The notes under the pieces are model-generated. The model was not told the DNA's origin. It did no database searches and saw only the letters and a list, made by a program, of their open reading frames with translations. From Taishania sp045629585 (GTDB taxonomy: Bacteria > Bacteroidota > Bacteroidia > Flavobacteriales_D > Crocinitomicaceae): a DNA stretch of 64,000 nucleotides. The stretch spans positions 7,297 to 71,296 of the forward strand of contig JAZQRM010000049.1 of NCBI GenBank assembly GCA_045629585.1, read 5' to 3'. Both the position numbers and the translations under genes were made by a program. This document shows, in pieces, positions 16,374 through 24,315 of the stretch (positions are counted from its first letter, which is position 1; every line of letters begins with the position of its first letter).

Positions 16374-17309
16374 TTATGGGAGTTCTTTTAAGTTTTCAAT
16401 TACCCATCGGTTATTTTTACCAAGGGCTAATATTTTCAGGTAATACCTTCTTGCTTCAGAAAAATCTCCCTTTTCATGTGCAGCATGAGCAAGTAAAGAT
16501 AAGCGGTACACCTTAATTCGTCTATAATTTTCTGCAGCTACGTAATTGCTATTGTCTAAATCTAAAGCTTTTACGTAGTAGATTTCAGCTTGGTCTAAAT
16601 CTTGATTATTGTGGGCTTCAATTCCATTATAGGTTTGCCACATTGAATTCCAAGGCGCATAGAATAATGAGATAGAGAGTACTAGAATGAAAGAAAAAGG
16701 AATAAGAAATTTGTAAGGGGATGGCAGACGTTCGGAGTAAAAGAAGATAATACCCCAGATTACACCGCCAACCTTCGCACCAATTGTTACTTTATCTTCT
16801 AACCAATAGTTGCTTAAGGCAAAGAATATAAGTGAACCAATTACAGCAATGGCAATTGGAATAGCAACCTTTTGATTTGCTCTTCGGACAAAAATGGTAT
16901 GTAGTGTGGAGTAAATAAATAGCGCAAAAAGAGAGGATGAGATTCCGATACCAGCATCATCAGAGATATTTAATTGAATTATTGATCCTATGATAGCACT
17001 GAAGAAACCAAAAAAAGCGAGAAATCTCCACCCTTTGTACCGTTCTAGATAAAAACCAAAAAAAAGCAAACCAGAGACATTTAATAATAAATGCCAATAA
17101 TTTTCATGAATGAGTGTGTTTAGAAACAATCCATAGAAGTGACCTTTGAAAATTAGGATTGCACTAGGAGCTCCCATGTCTAGCATGTCCTCAATGTCTA
17201 CATTCCAGTCGTTAGCTAAAATCACAAGAACAATATAATACACGATTAGTAACACCGTAAATAATGTGGTGTACCAAGGGAAAGGGATATGCTGAAATCG
17301 TTTATTCAT
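16374..17309 (-). CDS. Rhomboid-family membrane protein with C-terminal TPR, catalytic His replaced
   Basis: This 311-residue protein has a six-to-seven helix rhomboid core (residues 10-215) and a soluble tail with TPR-like pairs (QDLDQAEIYYVKALDLD, KGDFSEARRYYLKILALG). The rhomboid landmark HxxxxHLLLN is at 68-77 and the nucleophile region GISSS at 122-126, with Ser124 in the catalytic position. The helix that should carry AHxGG reads GAKVGG (177-182), so Lys179 replaces the catalytic His. It is therefore probably a protease-dead rhomboid. The ATG at 17309 was chosen because a -7 box lies just upstream of it; the longer frame from 17456 runs through the promoter and begins with low-quality sequence. 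Confidence 0.78.
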   Translation of the reverse strand: MNKRFQHIPFPWYTTLFTVLLIVYYIVLVILANDWNVDIEDMLDMGAPSAILIFKGHFYGLFLNTLIHENYWHLLLNVSGLLFFGFYLERYKGWRFLAFFGFFSAIIGSIIQLNISDDAGIGISSSLFALFIYSTLHTIFVRRANQKVAIPIAIAVIGSLIFFALSNYWLEDKVTIGAKVGGVIWGIIFFYSERLPSPYKFLIPFSFILVLSISLFYAPWNSMWQTYNGIEAHNNQDLDQAEIYYVKALDLDNSNYVAAENYRRIKVYRLSLLAHAAHEKGDFSEARRYYLKILALGKNNRWVIENLKELP

Positions 17310-17321
17310 GTTCAATATATA

Positions 17322-17329
17322 CAAAGTTA
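17322..17329 (-). promoter_or_regulatory. -7 promoter element of the rhomboid-like/PRTase/murQ operon
   Basis: TAACTTTG on the minus strand matches TAnnTTTG and ends 12 nt before the chosen ATG at 17309. No -33 TTG is found at usual spacing. Confidence 0.42.
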
Positions 17330-17426
17330 GGGTAATAATGATACGGAAGTATCTGAAAAAACACAAACTTTTAAAAAAACATACATTTCTATTACGAAAT
17401 CGTTTTAGTACTTGGTATTTTATACT

Positions 17427-17434
17427 TATTTTTG
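17427..17434 (+). promoter_or_regulatory. -7 promoter element of carB
   Basis: TATTTTTG matches TAnnTTTG and ends 52 nt before the carB ATG. The nearest upstream TTG (17412-17414) is only 12 nt away, so the -33 element is uncertain. Confidence 0.42.
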
Positions 17435-17486
17435 CACTCGATTTAATACGACTCAAATTTAAATTGAATTCCTAAAAGAGCATAAA

Positions 17487-20303
17487 ATGCCAAAGAATAA
17501 CTCCATCAAATCCATCCTTATTATCGGGAGTGGTCCTATTGTGATAGGTCAAGCATGTGAATTCGACTACTCAGGTTCTCAAGCATCAAGGTCATTAAGA
17601 GAAGAAGGAATCGAAGTGACTTTAATTAACTCCAATCCGGCAACAATCATGACGGATAAAGTTGTAGCTGACAATGTTTATTTGAAGCCACTTGAACCAG
17701 AAAGTATCATCGAAATTTTAGAGAATCACAAAATTGATGCAGTTCTTCCTACAATGGGAGGTCAGACAGCTTTAAATTTAGCAATTAAATGTGATGAACT
17801 TGGTATCTGGGAACAATATGGTGTAGCTATTATTGGAGTAGATATTAAGGCAATAGAAATCACTGAGAACCGTGAAGAATTTCGTTTGTTAATGGATAGA
17901 ATTGGTGTTCCAATGGCTCCTCAAGCAACCGCTACTTCTTTCTTAGAAGGTAAAAAAATTGCACAAGAATTTGGTTTCCCATTATGTATTCGTGCGTCTT
18001 ATACACTTGGTGGGGCTGGAGCTTCAATTGTTCATGATCCTGCAGAATTTGATACTTTATTGGAAAGAGGTTTACAATTATCACCTATTCATGAGGTAAT
18101 GATTGATAAGGCTTTATTAGGCTGGAAAGAGTATGAACTTGAGCTTTTACGTGATGCAAATGACAATGTTGTTATCATCTGTTCTATCGAGAACTTTGAC
18201 CCAATGGGAATTCACACGGGGGACTCGATAACAGTGGCACCAGCGATGACTCTTTCTGATACGACCTTTCAAAGAATGCGTGATATGGCGATCAAAATGA
18301 TGCGTTCTATCGGTAATTTTGCTGGGGGATGTAATGTACAGTTTGCAGTTTCACCTGATAATAATGAAGATATCATTGCAATTGAAATTAATCCACGTGT
18401 CTCTCGATCATCTGCATTGGCATCAAAAGCTACTGGTTATCCAATCGCAAAAATTGCTAGTAAATTGGCAATCGGATACCACTTGGATGAGTTGCAAAAT
18501 CAAATAACAAAAACAACATCTGCATTATTTGAACCAACATTGGATTACGTTATCGTAAAAATTCCGCGTTGGAACTTTAATAAATTCCCTGGAGCAAATC
18601 GTGAGTTAGGTTTGCAAATGAAATCCGTAGGGGAGGTAATGGGGATTGGACGCTCGTTCCAAGAAGCTTTACAAAAAGCGTGTCAATCGCTTGAAATTAA
18701 TCGTAACGGACTAGGTGCGGATGGCAAAGAATTGACGAATCAAGCAGAGATTTTACATAGTTTAGAGCACGCATCATGGAATCGATTGTTCCATATATAC
18801 GATGCTATTAAATTAGGTATTCCATTCAAAACAATTCAAGAAAAAACAAAAATCGATATCTGGTTCCTTCGTCAAATTGAAGATTTGGTTAAGTTGGAAA
18901 GAAAAATGGAGAAGTATTCTCTACTAACTTTACCACAAGAATTATTGTTTGAAGCAAAGCAAAAAGGATACGCAGATAGACAAATTGCACATGTTTTAAA
19001 ATGTCTAGAATCCGAAGTTAAAACACTACGTGATAATTTTGGAATTAAGCGCGTTTATAAATTAGTGGATACATGTGCTGCTGAATTTGAAGCGCAAACA
19101 CCTTACTATTATTCCACTTTTGAATACGAAAATGAATCAGAAGTTTCGGATCGTAAGAAAGTTGTTGTTTTAGGTTCGGGACCAAACCGTATCGGACAAG
19201 GTATTGAATTTGATTATTCCTGTGTACACGGTGTTTTAGCCGCTAAAGAATGTGGATATGAAACTATTATGATCAACTGTAATCCCGAAACAGTTTCTAC
19301 GGATTTCGATACAGCAGATAAATTATATTTTGAACCTGTATTCTGGGAACATATCTATGATATTATCCAACATGAAAAACCGGAAGGAGTTATTGTACAG
19401 CTTGGTGGGCAAACAGCCTTAAAATTAGCTGAGAAGTTAGAACGTTACGGAATCAAAATCTTAGGAACATCATTTGATGCTTTAGATCTAGCCGAAGACC
19501 GTGGGCGTTTCTCCGCTGTTTTAGAAGAAAATAATATTCCTTTTCCTAAATATGGAATTGTTGAAAGTGCTGAACAAGCAATTGAACTATCCAAAGACTT
19601 AGGATTTCCGCTATTGGTCCGTCCTTCCTACGTGTTAGGTGGACAAAAAATGAAGATTGTGATTAACAAGGAGGAATTGGAAACGCACGTTGTTGATATT
19701 ATCAATGAAATGGGCTCCAACCAAATTTTGTTAGACCACTTCTTAGGTGGTGCAATTGAGGCAGAAGCAGATGCTATTTGTGATGGTGAAAATGTATACA
19801 TCATTGGTATCATGCAACACATCGAACCAGCTGGTATTCACTCCGGTGATTCTTACGCTTTGTTACCTCCATACAATTTAGGGGACTTCGTAATGACACA
19901 AATTGAAGATATCACTAAGAAAATTGCGATTGCTTTAAAAACGGTTGGATTAATCAATATCCAGTTTGCTATTAAAGATGATAAGGTTTATGTAATTGAG
20001 GCTAATCCAAGAGCTTCTCGTACTGTTCCTTTTATAGCGAAGGCATACGATGAACCTTATGTGAATTATGCAACTAAGGTTATGCTTGGCCATAACAAAG
20101 TAACCGACTTTAAGTTTAACCCGCGAAAAGAAGGTTATGCCATTAAAATACCTGTTTTTTCTTACGAGAAATTTCCAGAAGTAAAAAAGGAATTAGGACC
20201 TGAAATGAAATCTACTGGTGAAGCAATACGATTCATAAAAGATTTGAAAGATCCTTATTTCATGAAGATTTATTCAGAAAGAAATATGCACTTATCTAAA
20301 TAA
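17487..20303 (+). CDS. carB: Carbamoyl-phosphate synthase large subunit, short form without MGS-like domain
   Basis: This 938-residue enzyme makes carbamoyl phosphate from bicarbonate, ammonia and 2 ATP for arginine and pyrimidine synthesis. Both synthetase halves are present: the first opens with SILIIGSGPIVIGQACEFDY, the second with KVVVLGSGPNRIGQGIEFDY near 560. Typical CarB has about 1,070 residues, ending in an MGS-like allosteric domain of about 130 residues. Here the protein stops about 20 residues after the LGPEMKSTGEA segment that precedes that domain. The next 270 nt encode a different small protein, so this is not a frameshift. Loss of ornithine/UMP control is inferred. carA is not adjacent. 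Confidence 0.94.
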   Translation: MPKNNSIKSILIIGSGPIVIGQACEFDYSGSQASRSLREEGIEVTLINSNPATIMTDKVVADNVYLKPLEPESIIEILENHKIDAVLPTMGGQTALNLAIKCDELGIWEQYGVAIIGVDIKAIEITENREEFRLLMDRIGVPMAPQATATSFLEGKKIAQEFGFPLCIRASYTLGGAGASIVHDPAEFDTLLERGLQLSPIHEVMIDKALLGWKEYELELLRDANDNVVIICSIENFDPMGIHTGDSITVAPAMTLSDTTFQRMRDMAIKMMRSIGNFAGGCNVQFAVSPDNNEDIIAIEINPRVSRSSALASKATGYPIAKIASKLAIGYHLDELQNQITKTTSALFEPTLDYVIVKIPRWNFNKFPGANRELGLQMKSVGEVMGIGRSFQEALQKACQSLEINRNGLGADGKELTNQAEILHSLEHASWNRLFHIYDAIKLGIPFKTIQEKTKIDIWFLRQIEDLVKLERKMEKYSLLTLPQELLFEAKQKGYADRQIAHVLKCLESEVKTLRDNFGIKRVYKLVDTCAAEFEAQTPYYYSTFEYENESEVSDRKKVVVLGSGPNRIGQGIEFDYSCVHGVLAAKECGYETIMINCNPETVSTDFDTADKLYFEPVFWEHIYDIIQHEKPEGVIVQLGGQTALKLAEKLERYGIKILGTSFDALDLAEDRGRFSAVLEENNIPFPKYGIVESAEQAIELSKDLGFPLLVRPSYVLGGQKMKIVINKEELETHVVDIINEMGSNQILLDHFLGGAIEAEADAICDGENVYIIGIMQHIEPAGIHSGDSYALLPPYNLGDFVMTQIEDITKKIAIALKTVGLINIQFAIKDDKVYVIEANPRASRTVPFIAKAYDEPYVNYATKVMLGHNKVTDFKFNPRKEGYAIKIPVFSYEKFPEVKKELGPEMKSTGEAIRFIKDLKDPYFMKIYSERNMHLSK

Positions 20304-20308
20304 TTGAA

Positions 20309-20581
20309 ATGCCTATATTAACTATCTTGGGATTGTTTAAAATGCTCCTTATAATAATTGGAGTACTAACACTTATTCGTTTTCTAGGTAAATTAATGAT
20401 TGCTAAAAGGGATATAGATGCTCAAAAGCAGTTAAAGCGTGAAAACGAATCGATTGAAAGGGACAGAAGACAAAAGTTGAAAGATTTTGGTAAGGTAAAA
20501 ATCACTAGTAGTAAGGTGAAAACTTCTTCTTCCAATGACGCTCAGGACATCGAAGATGTAGGTTATGAAGAAATAAAGTAA
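20309..20581 (+). CDS. Small single-pass membrane protein (DUF4834-like)
   Basis: This 90-residue protein has one N-terminal membrane helix (ILGLFKMLLIIIGVLTLIRF), a charged coiled-coil-like middle (DAQKQLKRENESIERDRRQK) and an acidic end (DVGYEEIK). The layout resembles DUF4834 proteins of flavobacteria, but I am not certain of the family. It begins 5 nt after the carB stop codon and is followed by a strong terminator, so it is probably cotranscribed with carB. Function unknown. Confidence 0.6.
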   Translation: MPILTILGLFKMLLIIIGVLTLIRFLGKLMIAKRDIDAQKQLKRENESIERDRRQKLKDFGKVKITSSKVKTSSSNDAQDIEDVGYEEIK

Positions 20582-20616
20582 AAAAAGGCTATCCAATTAA
20601 GGATAGCCTTTTTTTC
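20581..20616 (+). terminator. Terminator after carB operon
   Basis: AAGGCTATCC (20585-20594) and GGATAGCCTT (20601-20610) form a perfect 10-bp stem with a 6-nt loop, followed by seven Ts. Confidence 0.88.
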
Positions 20617-20652
20617 TTAATCTAGATTAAGAATCTATCAATACCGAATCCT

Positions 20653-20660
20653 TAATTTTG
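20653..20660 (+). promoter_or_regulatory. -7 promoter element of the nitroreductase gene
   Basis: TAATTTTG matches TAnnTTTG and ends 18 nt before the ATG at 20679. No TTG lies at usual -33 spacing. Confidence 0.42.
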
Positions 20661-20678
20661 TAAAATAAATTGATAGAA

Positions 20679-21311
20679 ATGAAATTATTAGATGCCCTAA
20701 AGTGGCGATATGCAGTTAAAAAAATGAGTAAAGTGCCTGTTGAACAATCTAAAATTGATCAAATCGTAGAGGCAGCTCATTTAGCTCCAACATCAAGTGG
20801 AATTCAACCTTTTGAATTGATTTTAATTACAAATAAGGAATTAAAAGAGCAAATTCATCCAATTGCCTATGGCCAAGATCAAATTGTGGATGGTTCCCAC
20901 CTTTTGATTTTTGCTGTTTGGGATAAATATACAGATGAACGAATTGATAATTATTTCAACTATCAAAACGAAATGCGAGGAATTCCTTTGGATTCAACTG
21001 ATGATTATAAGAATCAGTTGAAAGGATTGTATTTTTCAATGTCTGAAGAGCAACAATTTGCGCACGCTTCAAAACAAGCATACATTTCATTTGGAACAGC
21101 TTTAGCTGCAGCAGCAGAATTGCAAGTGGACAGCACGCCGATGGAAGGTTTTATTCCTGAAAAACTAGACGAATTATTAGAATTGAATAAGAAAGGTTTG
21201 AAATCTGCAACAATGATTGCTTTTGGAACACGTGCAACAGAAGGAGATTGGTTGCAAAATCTGAAGAAAGTAAGAAAACCGATGGATCAATTCTTGACGA
21301 AAATAGATTAA
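20679..21311 (+). CDS. Nitroreductase-family NAD(P)H-dependent oxidoreductase
   Basis: This 210-residue FMN protein belongs to the NfsB-like nitroreductase family, which reduces nitroaromatics, quinones or related electrophiles. Visible landmarks are RYAVKKM near residues 10-16 (FMN phosphate contacts), AAHLAPTSSGIQPF near 34-47, and a C-terminal MIAFGTRATEGDW near 182-194. The ATG at 20679 was chosen over an in-frame TTG nine bases earlier because the ATG begins the conserved MKLLDALKWRY. The physiological substrate is unknown. Confidence 0.85.
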   Translation: MKLLDALKWRYAVKKMSKVPVEQSKIDQIVEAAHLAPTSSGIQPFELILITNKELKEQIHPIAYGQDQIVDGSHLLIFAVWDKYTDERIDNYFNYQNEMRGIPLDSTDDYKNQLKGLYFSMSEEQQFAHASKQAYISFGTALAAAAELQVDSTPMEGFIPEKLDELLELNKKGLKSATMIAFGTRATEGDWLQNLKKVRKPMDQFLTKID

Positions 21312-21368
21312 TAAACTCTGTTATCTTTAACGATTTACAACTATTCGTTAGTCTCAAAAGAAATCTTT

Positions 21369-21412
21369 AATCCTAACATTAACAGCATACTTTTGTTGTT
21401 AATGTTAGGATT
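21369..21412. terminator. Long bidirectional hairpin between nitroreductase and J-domain genes
   Basis: AATCCTAACATTAACA (21369-21384) and TGTTAATGTTAGGATT (21397-21412) form a perfect 16-bp stem with a 12-nt loop. The stop codon of the minus-strand J-domain gene (21405-21407) lies within the stem. T-rich sequence follows on both strands. Confidence 0.75.
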
Positions 21413-22274
21413 TGTTCTTTCTGTAATCCTTAAAAAGGTCAATATCGCAATAAATTAGATTTAATAATTGTTCTTGATAAGCAATATATTCCCTAAATTT
21501 CTTTGCTTCTACTTTTACACGTTTTAGGGCTATTTTTTCGGTCATATTTTGATTTGCGCCAAGTTGCTTAACCATTTCATCAAATTGTACGTATAATAGT
21601 TCAAGTTCTTTTTCCATCTTTCTGCGAATCTTTTTTTCGTCGTCAAGTCCATCAAAATCAGAAAAAGTATTTTTATATACTTGTAATAGATGTTCTAAAT
21701 TCCCTTGCTCGTAACTTACGATTATTTCTTGGGCAACAATTGTTGCATTGGGATTTGAGTTTCTATCTGGATGGTAAAATTTCATCAAATCTTTATAGAT
21801 ACTACGTATCGTTTTTTTTTCGTTATCTGAGGTTGATTTTTTTGTTACATTTTGAGGGAGCTCTTCATCAACTTCTATTTCAATTGGAGTCAATTCTTCA
21901 TCATCAATATGAATACCTGTGTGGTATAAAACAATCGCTTTCCACTTTTTGATTTCATCGTAACTTAATGTAAAAAAGTCTTCAAATGAATGAAAAACAT
22001 TTTTGAATTCATTTGATATATCTTTTTGAATTCCTTTATTTGACTGAACTGACTGATGTAGGCTGTCTAAAGAATGAAGCTGTAATAGGAACAATTCTCG
22101 TAATCGACTATAATGTTTACCTAGTGCTTGAAACCTCAATTGTTTGTAAATTTCATATCCTTTTTGAATGTTTTCAATTGCTAATTTCATCCGTTCTATC
22201 TGATCTAATAAATCGATAAGGGGAATCTCTTTCGCTTTCTTTTTTGAAAGGATTTGTGGTAATTGGTTGTTCAT
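21405..22274 (-). CDS. Protein with internal J-domain (DnaJ-like)
   Basis: This 289-residue, mostly helical protein carries an internal J-domain at about residues 152-200, with the diagnostic HPDR at 168-171 in LMKFYHPDRNSNP. The HPD motif is what stimulates DnaK ATPase activity in J-proteins. Long helical regions with coiled-coil character flank it (20-75 and 220-285), and no Gly/Phe or zinc-finger region is present, so it is not classical DnaJ. It may recruit DnaK to a particular client; that is inference. Confidence 0.75.
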   Translation of the reverse strand: MNNQLPQILSKKKAKEIPLIDLLDQIERMKLAIENIQKGYEIYKQLRFQALGKHYSRLRELFLLQLHSLDSLHQSVQSNKGIQKDISNEFKNVFHSFEDFFTLSYDEIKKWKAIVLYHTGIHIDDEELTPIEIEVDEELPQNVTKKSTSDNEKKTIRSIYKDLMKFYHPDRNSNPNATIVAQEIIVSYEQGNLEHLLQVYKNTFSDFDGLDDEKKIRRKMEKELELLYVQFDEMVKQLGANQNMTEKIALKRVKVEAKKFREYIAYQEQLLNLIYCDIDLFKDYRKNKS

Positions 22275-22278
22275 ACTT

Positions 22279-22286
22279 CAAAAATA
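22279..22286 (-). promoter_or_regulatory. -7 promoter element directly before the J-domain gene
   Basis: TATTTTTG on the minus strand matches TAnnTTTG and ends only 4 nt before the ATG at 22274, which would give a leaderless or nearly leaderless mRNA. No -33 TTG at normal spacing. Confidence 0.35.
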
Positions 22287-22311
22287 GGTTTTATTACCTG
22301 TTTTGATTTTG

Positions 22312-22319
22312 TAGTTTTG
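22312..22319 (+). promoter_or_regulatory. -7 promoter element of the 127-residue unknown gene
   Basis: TAGTTTTG matches TAnnTTTG and ends 14 nt before the ATG at 22334. It is back to back with the leftward -7 element at 22279-22286. Confidence 0.4.
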
Positions 22320-22333
22320 TAAAAAAAATAATA

Positions 22334-22717
22334 ATGGCTGAAATAGCAGAGGTAATCAAAATACAAATTGCATCAGAATTAACTCAAAATGTTGATGAAG
22401 AAAATCAAGTTGTTGTTCATTGCATGTTTCCTGCAGTTAATGAAGAAAATGGATTGAGAATTTGGCCTACAACGTTTTTAATTTGTCGTCAAACAAGAGT
22501 TAGGGTGGGACTTGTTCATCAAGAGAATATTACGATGTATCCGAATTGGACCTGGGTTCCTGAAAACACAAGTTATTTTTTCACTTTATTTTTTAGAGGG
22601 TTACCCAAAGGGTGTCGTACTTTTGATTTGATTGAAGAGATACCTCAATCTGGAGGTTTTGTTGTACGAAATATTGTGAGAAATAATTCGGATGTTTATA
22701 AAGTAGCATTAGGTTAG
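22334..22717 (+). CDS. Unknown 127-residue protein
   Basis: I do not recognise a named family. The protein has no signal peptide or membrane helix and is predicted to be a compact, beta-rich cytoplasmic domain: alternating hydrophobic strands such as VVVHCMFPAV, TTFLICRQT and YFFTLFFRGLP, and a conserved-looking end (GGFVVRNIVRNNSDVY). It is a monocistronic gene diverging from the J-domain gene across 59 bp. Confidence 0.6.
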   Translation: MAEIAEVIKIQIASELTQNVDEENQVVVHCMFPAVNEENGLRIWPTTFLICRQTRVRVGLVHQENITMYPNWTWVPENTSYFFTLFFRGLPKGCRTFDLIEEIPQSGGFVVRNIVRNNSDVYKVALG

Positions 22718-22757
22718 AAAGACCTAATAATAGTTCTTTCTAACCGTTGTCTTAAAA

Positions 22758-24290
22758 TCAATCTAAGCGACCTCTTCGTGTAGGTTCCTTCACTTTTGGC
22801 CATTCAATTCGCTTTCCTTCTTTATCTAATGGCATTATTCGCTTTTCATTTGAAATATCCTGAGGATCATTAGCTGCTTCAATCGTTAAGATCGCAGTTG
22901 TTATTACATTTTTTATGACATCTTCAAACACTATTTTATCATAGGTATCTAAGTTTGTATGCCATGTATATGGTCCATAACCCCAGCTTTGACATCCAAA
23001 AGCAAATGCAGGTACACCTGCAGCAACGAATGGGACATTATCCGTTCCTCTGGTCTGTGGAGCACCAGGGAAAGTTGGAGTGATGTACTTACTTATCGAG
23101 TCAGGTACTTTATCTAACCATCTATTTAGATAGTCATAGGCTTGAATAAATCCTTGTCCATTGATGGATGTAATACGACCCGTTCCCGAGTCTTGATTAA
23201 ACATAACCTTAAGGTTTTTAATGATTTCAGGATGATCTTGTACAAATGCACTAGAGCCATTTAAACCTTGTTCTTCACTATTCCAATGACCAATAATAAT
23301 TGATCTTTCAGGATTTGGGTATAACTTTTTTATGATACGGGCAACTTCCATCATTAAAATTGTTCCCGTTCCGTTGTCTGTTGCTCCTTGTGCACCATCC
23401 CAGGCGTCTAGATGAGCTGAAAGCATAACAAATTCATTTTTCTTTGAATTACCAGGTATTACAGCTATTGTATTAAAAACTTTTGTTTCACCTAAATGTT
23501 TGGATTGGGTTTGAATCTTCAATGTAGGATAGGCTCCTTTTTGAGTAAGGCGATAGATCAAACCGTAATCTTCATTGTTTAGGTCAAGCTGTGGGATGGC
23601 TGCAGTTTTTGCATCAAAAACACGATTAGACCCTGTTATCCCAGTCCATCCGTTAATGATAATTCCAACCGCACCAGCTTCTTCCAATCGTTCAATTAAT
23701 TTGGTTGTATTTGTAGCTGCAAATTTCAAACTTGTATTCCATTCATTTTGGATGCGATCTTTTTCAAGTTTGTATTTCTTGAAATCTTCCTCGGTTGCAT
23801 GTTCTTTCCATTGTTCTTCTGGTCTTCCTGATGGAAAGTAAGGTGAAATCAAGACGATTTTACCTTTAATTTTATCTAGAAAAGTAGTCACCGATTCAGA
23901 AGTTGTGAATATCGGCAATATGATTGTTTCAGCTTCTATTGGTTTTTTCATGTTAGGCGTCCACGCTAATTGTCTGCCTACTAATTGTTGTTTACGAGGT
24001 GCTATTAATTCAACGGTTGTATTTCCTCTTTCCCAAGCTTTCCACTCGCCATAGGATTCATTTTTGGCTTCGATTCCCCATTTTTTATAAGTTTCAACAA
24101 CCCAGTCATTCGCTTGCTTCATTTGAGGTGAACCAACCAATCTAGTTCCAATACCATCTAATAGTTCGTAAGCAAGTTGTTCGAGTTGTGAATTTTCAGT
24201 AGCTTCTTTTACAATTGCATTTACATCTGTTTTATGTTGAGCTATTGCAATTGTCGAAAATAATAAAGGTGCAATGATTATTGCTTTCAT
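22758..24290 (-). CDS. Secreted M28-family metallopeptidase (carboxypeptidase Q-like)
   Basis: This 510-residue protein begins with a signal peptide ending in AIAQ. It has an N-terminal peptidase segment, a PA-type insert around residues 120-250 (GAVGIIINGWTG), and the zinc core: LSAHLDAWDGAQGATDNGTG near 291-310 supplies the first His and the bridging Asp, and WNSEEQGLNGS near 336-346 supplies the general-base Glu and a ligand. M28 enzymes release amino acids or dipeptides from peptides. It follows the TPR gene after 25 nt, with no terminator between. Confidence 0.88.
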   Translation of the reverse strand: MKAIIIAPLLFSTIAIAQHKTDVNAIVKEATENSQLEQLAYELLDGIGTRLVGSPQMKQANDWVVETYKKWGIEAKNESYGEWKAWERGNTTVELIAPRKQQLVGRQLAWTPNMKKPIEAETIILPIFTTSESVTTFLDKIKGKIVLISPYFPSGRPEEQWKEHATEEDFKKYKLEKDRIQNEWNTSLKFAATNTTKLIERLEEAGAVGIIINGWTGITGSNRVFDAKTAAIPQLDLNNEDYGLIYRLTQKGAYPTLKIQTQSKHLGETKVFNTIAVIPGNSKKNEFVMLSAHLDAWDGAQGATDNGTGTILMMEVARIIKKLYPNPERSIIIGHWNSEEQGLNGSSAFVQDHPEIIKNLKVMFNQDSGTGRITSINGQGFIQAYDYLNRWLDKVPDSISKYITPTFPGAPQTRGTDNVPFVAAGVPAFAFGCQSWGYGPYTWHTNLDTYDKIVFEDVIKNVITTAILTIEAANDPQDISNEKRIMPLDKEGKRIEWPKVKEPTRRGRLD

Positions 24291-24315
24291 TCTGTTTCTT
24301 TTAGATTAAACGTTG

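Noticed and set aside
17310..17456. Longer start of the rhomboid-like gene
   Set aside because: The added 49 residues precede an exact -7 element and have no family resemblance; the usual rhomboid N-terminus begins at 17309.
20304..20581. Frameshifted remainder of carB
   Set aside because: The following frame encodes a membrane helix plus charged tail and shows no MGS-like sequence, so carB is a natural short form.
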